From Microtetraspora malaysiensis (GTDB taxonomy: Bacteria; Actinomycetota; Actinomycetes; Streptosporangiales; Streptosporangiaceae), in NCBI RefSeq assembly GCF_001528665.1, contig NZ_BBYJ01000009.1:124001-188000 (forward strand): a DNA stretch of 64,000 nucleotides, written 5' to 3'. Position 1 is the first letter of the stretch, and each line of letters opens with the position of its first letter. Under the pieces are notes generated by a model. The model was not told where the DNA came from. It did not search any database and saw nothing but the letters and a program-made list of their open reading frames with translations. Below are positions 60,470-64,000 of the stretch, one piece after another. Both the position numbers and the translations under genes were made by a program.

Positions 60470-62080
60470 GTGACGCTCAGCAGAAGACGAACCGCCGCCC
60501 TCGCGGTGGCGGCGGTCATCCTCGGCGGGGTCAGCGGATGCGGCGGCTCCGGCGGAGGGCAGGACAAGCAGGGCGGGGACGCGCAGGGACCGAGCGTGTT
60601 CTCGGTCGCGCTCACCGAGCCCGACCACCTGACGCCGGGCAACACGTCGAGCAGCTATTCCATTGCGGTGCTCGACGCCATCTTCGACACCCCGGTATAT
60701 ATCGACGCCGACGGCAAGCCGCAGATGCGTGCCGCCGAGTCGGTGACCAGTGATGACCAGAAGGTCTGGACCATCAAGATCAAGCAGGGCCAGAAGTTCA
60801 GCAACGGCGAGCCGGTCACCGCCGAGAGCTTCGCGGACGCGTGGAACGCGACCGCCTACGGCCCGAACGGCTGGACCAACAACTACTACTTCGAGAACGT
60901 CGAGGGCTACGACGCGCTGAACCCGGAGAAGGGTGAGCCGACCACGGACAAGATGTCCGGGCTGAAGGTCGTCGACCCGAACACTCTCGAGGTCACGCTC
61001 ACCGGCCCGTTCAGCCAGTTCCCGATCACGCTGGCCTACGTCGCGTTCGTGCCGATGCCGAAGGCCGCGTTCAACGACCTCAAGGCGTACGACCAGGCGC
61101 CGATCGGCAACGGCCCGTTCATGCTCGACGGGGCCTGGGAGCACAACCAGAAGATCGCGGTCAAGAAGTCGGCCGAATACGCGGGCGACCGTAAGGCCCA
61201 GTCGGACGGCGTCGAGTTCAAGATCTACGCCAGCCGGGACACCGCGTACACCGACCTGCGGGCCGGCAAGGTGGACCTGCTGACGACGATCCCCCCGGCC
61301 AGCGCGCCGGAGGCGCAGAGGCTGCTCGGCGACCGCTACGTGGCGACGGCCGGCGGCACGATGGACTACCTCGGCTTCCCGATGTTCGACAAGCGGTTCG
61401 CCAACGCCGACCTGCACAAGGCGATCTCGATGGCGATCGACCGGCAGGCGATCGTCGAGGCCGTCTACAACGGCACCTTCAAGCCGATGGCGTCGCTGGT
61501 CGCTCCGCTCGTGCCCGGCTACCGGGAGAACGCCTGCGGCGAGACCTGCACGTACGACCCGGCGAAGGCCAAGCAGCTCTTCGACCAGGCCGGCGGGTTC
61601 AGCGGCACGCTCAACCTGTACTTCTCCAACGCCGACCCCAGCTACGAGCAGTGGATGACCGCGGTCGCCAACCAGCTCAAGCAGAACCTCGGCATCCAGG
61701 ACATCAAGTTCCGCAAGATCCCGGCATCCGACTACCTGACGACCCTGCGGGAGCACAAGGAAGACGGGCCGTACCGGCAGAACTGGGTCATGGACTACCC
61801 GAGCCCGCAGAACTACCTCGAGTTCATGTGGGGCAACAACAACAAGATGGGCTGGGAGAACAAGGAGTTCAACGACCTCATCAAGCAGGCGAACGAGGCG
61901 CCGAGCATCGAGGCGAGCCTCCCGCTCTACCAGAAGGCCGAGGACATCGCGCTCGCCGAGATGCCGCTGATCCCGCTGTGGAACTGGCAGGACCAGTCGG
62001 GCTACTCCAGCCGGCTCGGTGACGTCCAGCTCACGCCGTACAGCAACAACCTCCAGACGATCACGGTCAAGAACAAGTGA
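60470..62080 (+). CDS. Peptide ABC transporter substrate-binding lipoprotein
   Basis: This 536-aa DppA/OppA-type protein (SBP family 5) has the lipoprotein signal LSRRRTAALAVAAVILGGVSGC (lipobox GVSGC) and family motifs EPDHLTPGNTSSSYSI, KIKQGQKFSNGEPVTAESFADAWN and HKAISMAIDRQAIVEAVYNGTF. The GTG at 60470 follows GGCGGAGGATCAC. It binds oligopeptides or similar solutes. It is the first gene of a dpp-like operon whose later genes extend beyond the window; stop overlaps the next gene by 4 bp. Confidence 0.94.
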   Translation: MTLSRRRTAALAVAAVILGGVSGCGGSGGGQDKQGGDAQGPSVFSVALTEPDHLTPGNTSSSYSIAVLDAIFDTPVYIDADGKPQMRAAESVTSDDQKVWTIKIKQGQKFSNGEPVTAESFADAWNATAYGPNGWTNNYYFENVEGYDALNPEKGEPTTDKMSGLKVVDPNTLEVTLTGPFSQFPITLAYVAFVPMPKAAFNDLKAYDQAPIGNGPFMLDGAWEHNQKIAVKKSAEYAGDRKAQSDGVEFKIYASRDTAYTDLRAGKVDLLTTIPPASAPEAQRLLGDRYVATAGGTMDYLGFPMFDKRFANADLHKAISMAIDRQAIVEAVYNGTFKPMASLVAPLVPGYRENACGETCTYDPAKAKQLFDQAGGFSGTLNLYFSNADPSYEQWMTAVANQLKQNLGIQDIKFRKIPASDYLTTLREHKEDGPYRQNWVMDYPSPQNYLEFMWGNNNKMGWENKEFNDLIKQANEAPSIEASLPLYQKAEDIALAEMPLIPLWNWQDQSGYSSRLGDVQLTPYSNNLQTITVKNK

Positions 62081-63000
62081 GATACGCCGTCCAGCGCCTG
62101 ATCCAGGCCATCCCGGTCTTCGTGATCACCACCTTCCTCATCTACACGATGGTGTTCGCGCTGCCAGGAGACCCGATACTCGCGCTGGCCGGCGACAAGC
62201 CGGTGCCCGAGCAGGTGCTCAACGTCATGCGCGAGCACTACCACCTGAACGACCCGCTGCTCGTGCAGTACGGCTACTACATGCTCGGGGTGTTCCAGGG
62301 GAATCTCGGCGAGACCTTCACCGGGCAATCGGTGAGTGAGCTGCTCGGGGACCGGTGGGCGGTGACCGCGCAGCTCGCGGTCACCGCCTGGATCTTCGAA
62401 CTGGTCGTGGGCATCGGCCTCGGCATCGTCGCGGGCCTGCGGCGCGGCGGCATCGCCGACACGGCCGTCCTCGCCGGAACCACGTTCATCATCGCGGTCC
62501 CGGTCTTCGTGTTCGGGTACACCGCGCAGATCCTGCTCGGCCTCAACCTCGGGCTGTTCCCGACGGCGGGCACCGACGAGGGGTGGCCGGGCAGCTACCT
62601 GCTGCCCGGCATGGTCCTCGGCTCGTTCGGGCTCGCCTACGTCGCCCGGCTCACCCGGACCTCGCTGGTGGAGAACCTGCGCGCCGACTATGTCCGCACG
62701 GCCACGGCCAAGGGCCTGCGGCGGCACCGGATCGTCGGGCTGCACGCCCTGCGCAACTCGCTGATCCCGGTGGTCACCTACCTCGGCATCGACTTCGGCA
62801 ACCTGATGGCCGGCGCGGTGGTCACCGAGGGCATCTTCAACCTGCCCGGCATCGGCCAGCAGGTGTTCCAGTCCATCCAGCTCCAGGAGGGGCCCGTCGT
62901 CGTCGGCGTCGTCACCCTCCTCGTCATGATCTTCATCGTCGCCAACCTGGTCGTGGACCTCCTCTACGGTGTGCTCGACCCGAGGATCCGCCGTGCCTGA
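62077..63000 (+). CDS. Peptide ABC transporter permease, DppB family
   Basis: This 307-aa permease begins RYAVQRLIQAIPVFVITTFLIYTMVFALPGDPI, the DppB start, and has six hydrophobic segments with the EAA-like loop ADYVRTATAKGLRRHRIVGLHALRNSLIPV. The GTG start overlaps the binding-protein stop (GTGA). The end overlaps the next permease by 8 nt. Confidence 0.94.
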   Translation: MRYAVQRLIQAIPVFVITTFLIYTMVFALPGDPILALAGDKPVPEQVLNVMREHYHLNDPLLVQYGYYMLGVFQGNLGETFTGQSVSELLGDRWAVTAQLAVTAWIFELVVGIGLGIVAGLRRGGIADTAVLAGTTFIIAVPVFVFGYTAQILLGLNLGLFPTAGTDEGWPGSYLLPGMVLGSFGLAYVARLTRTSLVENLRADYVRTATAKGLRRHRIVGLHALRNSLIPVVTYLGIDFGNLMAGAVVTEGIFNLPGIGQQVFQSIQLQEGPVVVGVVTLLVMIFIVANLVVDLLYGVLDPRIRRA

Positions 63001-63967
63001 CCTGCATCCCGGGCAGCCGAAAGGCCGCCCGAAGCCCGTCCTCCCGGCGGAGTCGCCGGACACCGGGACCTCTTCCGGCTCGGCCGTTCTCGCGGACGCC
63101 GTACCCGAGACCGGTCCTTCCGGGCGGTCGTTGTGGCACGACGCCTGGCTGGAACTGCGCGGGCGGGTCGTCTTCTGGTTCTCGGCGGCCGTCCTCGCGC
63201 TGGCCGGGGTGATGGCCGCCTTCCCGGACGTGTTCGCCGCGATGGGCCCGAACGAGAACTGCAACCTCCGGATGTCCAAGAAGGGACCCGGCAGCGGCGC
63301 GGTCTTCGGCTACGACCTGCAGGGCTGCGACTACTGGTCGCAGATCGTCCACGGCACGCGGGCGTCCATCGTGATCGGCGTCGCCGTGACCGCGTTCGCG
63401 CTGATCATCGCGATCCTCCTCGGGCTGGTCGGCGGCTACTACGGAGGCCTGCTCGACGCGCTGATCGCCCGGATCACCGACGTCTTCTTCGGCATCCCGT
63501 TCGTCCTCGGCGCGACCGTCGTCCTGGTGGCCTTCCCCGGCCACGGGATGTGGGCCATGACGCTGGTCCTCGTCCTGCTCGGCTGGACGACGATGACCCG
63601 CCTGATGCGCGGCCAGGTGATCGCGGTGAAGGACACGGACTTCGTGGCCGCCGCCCGCATGCTCGGCGCCGGTGACCGGCGGATCATGTTCCGGCACATC
63701 CTCCCGAACTCCATCGCGCCGGTGTTCGTCGTCGCCATGCTGAACGTCGGCAACGTGATCGCCGGTGAGGCGACGCTCGACTACCTCGGTGTCGGCCTGC
63801 AGTACCCCGACGTGTCGTGGGGCCTGCAGCTCAACGTCGCCCAGACGTTCTTCGCCGACCATCCGCACCTGCTGGTCTTCCCGGCGCTGTTCCTGACCGC
63901 CACCGTGCTGAGCTTCCTGATGCTCGGCGACGTCGTACGAGACGCCCTCGACCCCAAGTTGCGATAG
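62993..63967 (+). CDS. Peptide ABC transporter permease, DppC family
   Basis: This 324-aa permease has a proline-rich cytoplasmic N-terminus of about 45 residues, then six hydrophobic segments and the loop KDTDFVAAARMLGAGDRRIMFRHILPNSIAPV. GTG 62993 has GAGGA upstream and overlaps the DppB stop. The periplasmic insert after TM1 (GPNENCNLRMSKKGPGSGAVFGYDLQGCDYWS) has two Cys that may bond. After its stop, AAGGAG at 63980-63985 probably serves the next operon gene beyond the window. Confidence 0.94.
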   Translation: MPDLHPGQPKGRPKPVLPAESPDTGTSSGSAVLADAVPETGPSGRSLWHDAWLELRGRVVFWFSAAVLALAGVMAAFPDVFAAMGPNENCNLRMSKKGPGSGAVFGYDLQGCDYWSQIVHGTRASIVIGVAVTAFALIIAILLGLVGGYYGGLLDALIARITDVFFGIPFVLGATVVLVAFPGHGMWAMTLVLVLLGWTTMTRLMRGQVIAVKDTDFVAAARMLGAGDRRIMFRHILPNSIAPVFVVAMLNVGNVIAGEATLDYLGVGLQYPDVSWGLQLNVAQTFFADHPHLLVFPALFLTATVLSFLMLGDVVRDALDPKLR

Positions 63968-64000
63968 CTGATTTCTTGACAAGGAGTGGGGCCACGGGCG

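Overview
The window is about 64 kb of very GC-rich DNA with dense, often overlapping genes (ATGA/GTGA junctions), GTG and TTG starts, and several leaderless-looking promoters. Together with a separate Lnt/Ppm1 pair, a PknB-type kinase, a WS/DGAT acyltransferase, a mycothiol-nitroreductase-like protein and a pcaIJFHGBL operon, this points to a filamentous actinomycete. A member of the Streptosporangiaceae is my best guess, but that is inference from gene content. No rRNA, tRNA, CRISPR array, intact insertion sequence or replication origin was found.

Layout. 1-5.3 kb: a minus-strand ROK-regulator / sugar ABC importer / GH4 glycosidase operon (GH4 cut by the window edge). 5.5-11.5 kb: a HelD/HelR-type helicase, a 0.7-kb gap, lnt, ppm1 and fxsA. 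11.6-21.1 kb: a YncE-like propeller lipoprotein with a catalytically altered NodB protein, a ROK kinase, a HAD mutase-like protein, a P1B-5-like ATPase fused to hemerythrin, a DUF5335 protein, an MBL-fold hydrolase, and a methionine aminopeptidase divergent from an XRE regulator across a perfect 22-bp palindrome. 21.1-24.2 kb: a thiolase remnant abutting a MarR / MFS / aldo-keto reductase cassette. 24.3-30.5 kb: tex, a GH18 chitinase with two almost identical FnIII repeats, an Rv2466c-like protein and a zinc-ribbon membrane protein. 30.6-40.3 kb: a double-module IclR regulator divergent from a complete 4-hydroxybenzoate/protocatechuate operon, pcaIJFHGBL-pobA. 40.4-47.2 kb: an accessory-looking stretch with an MFS pump fused to a winged-helix domain, small unknown proteins, and two copies of a 76-bp TGTCC-rich element next to an exported protein and a membrane-spanning XRE-like regulator. 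47.2-54.3 kb: WS/DGAT, Ser/Thr kinase, a CRP-type site ahead of a DUF3311/solute-symporter operon, and a CocE-type hydrolase. 54.3-58.5 kb: trpL attenuator, fused trpEG, and an ABC-2 exporter pair. 58.5-64 kb: a DUF4253 protein, a LuxR regulator and a dipeptide-type ABC importer continuing past the window.

How the genes work together. The ROK regulator promoter and the chitinase promoter, 24 kb apart, carry the same GGAA-N3-TTCC-centred site. With GH4 (the family of the chitobiose hydrolase ChbF) and a sugar importer in the ROK operon, this suggests a dispersed chitin or chito-oligosaccharide regulon. The pca-pob operon encodes conversion of 4-hydroxybenzoate through protocatechuate and beta-ketoadipate to succinyl-CoA and acetyl-CoA. 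The least explained feature is the 76-bp element present twice at 44.0 and 46.8 kb. It precedes an exported protein (and a short decayed-looking counterpart) and lies beside a single-pass membrane protein with a DNA-binding-like N-terminus, a candidate one-component trans-envelope regulatory system.
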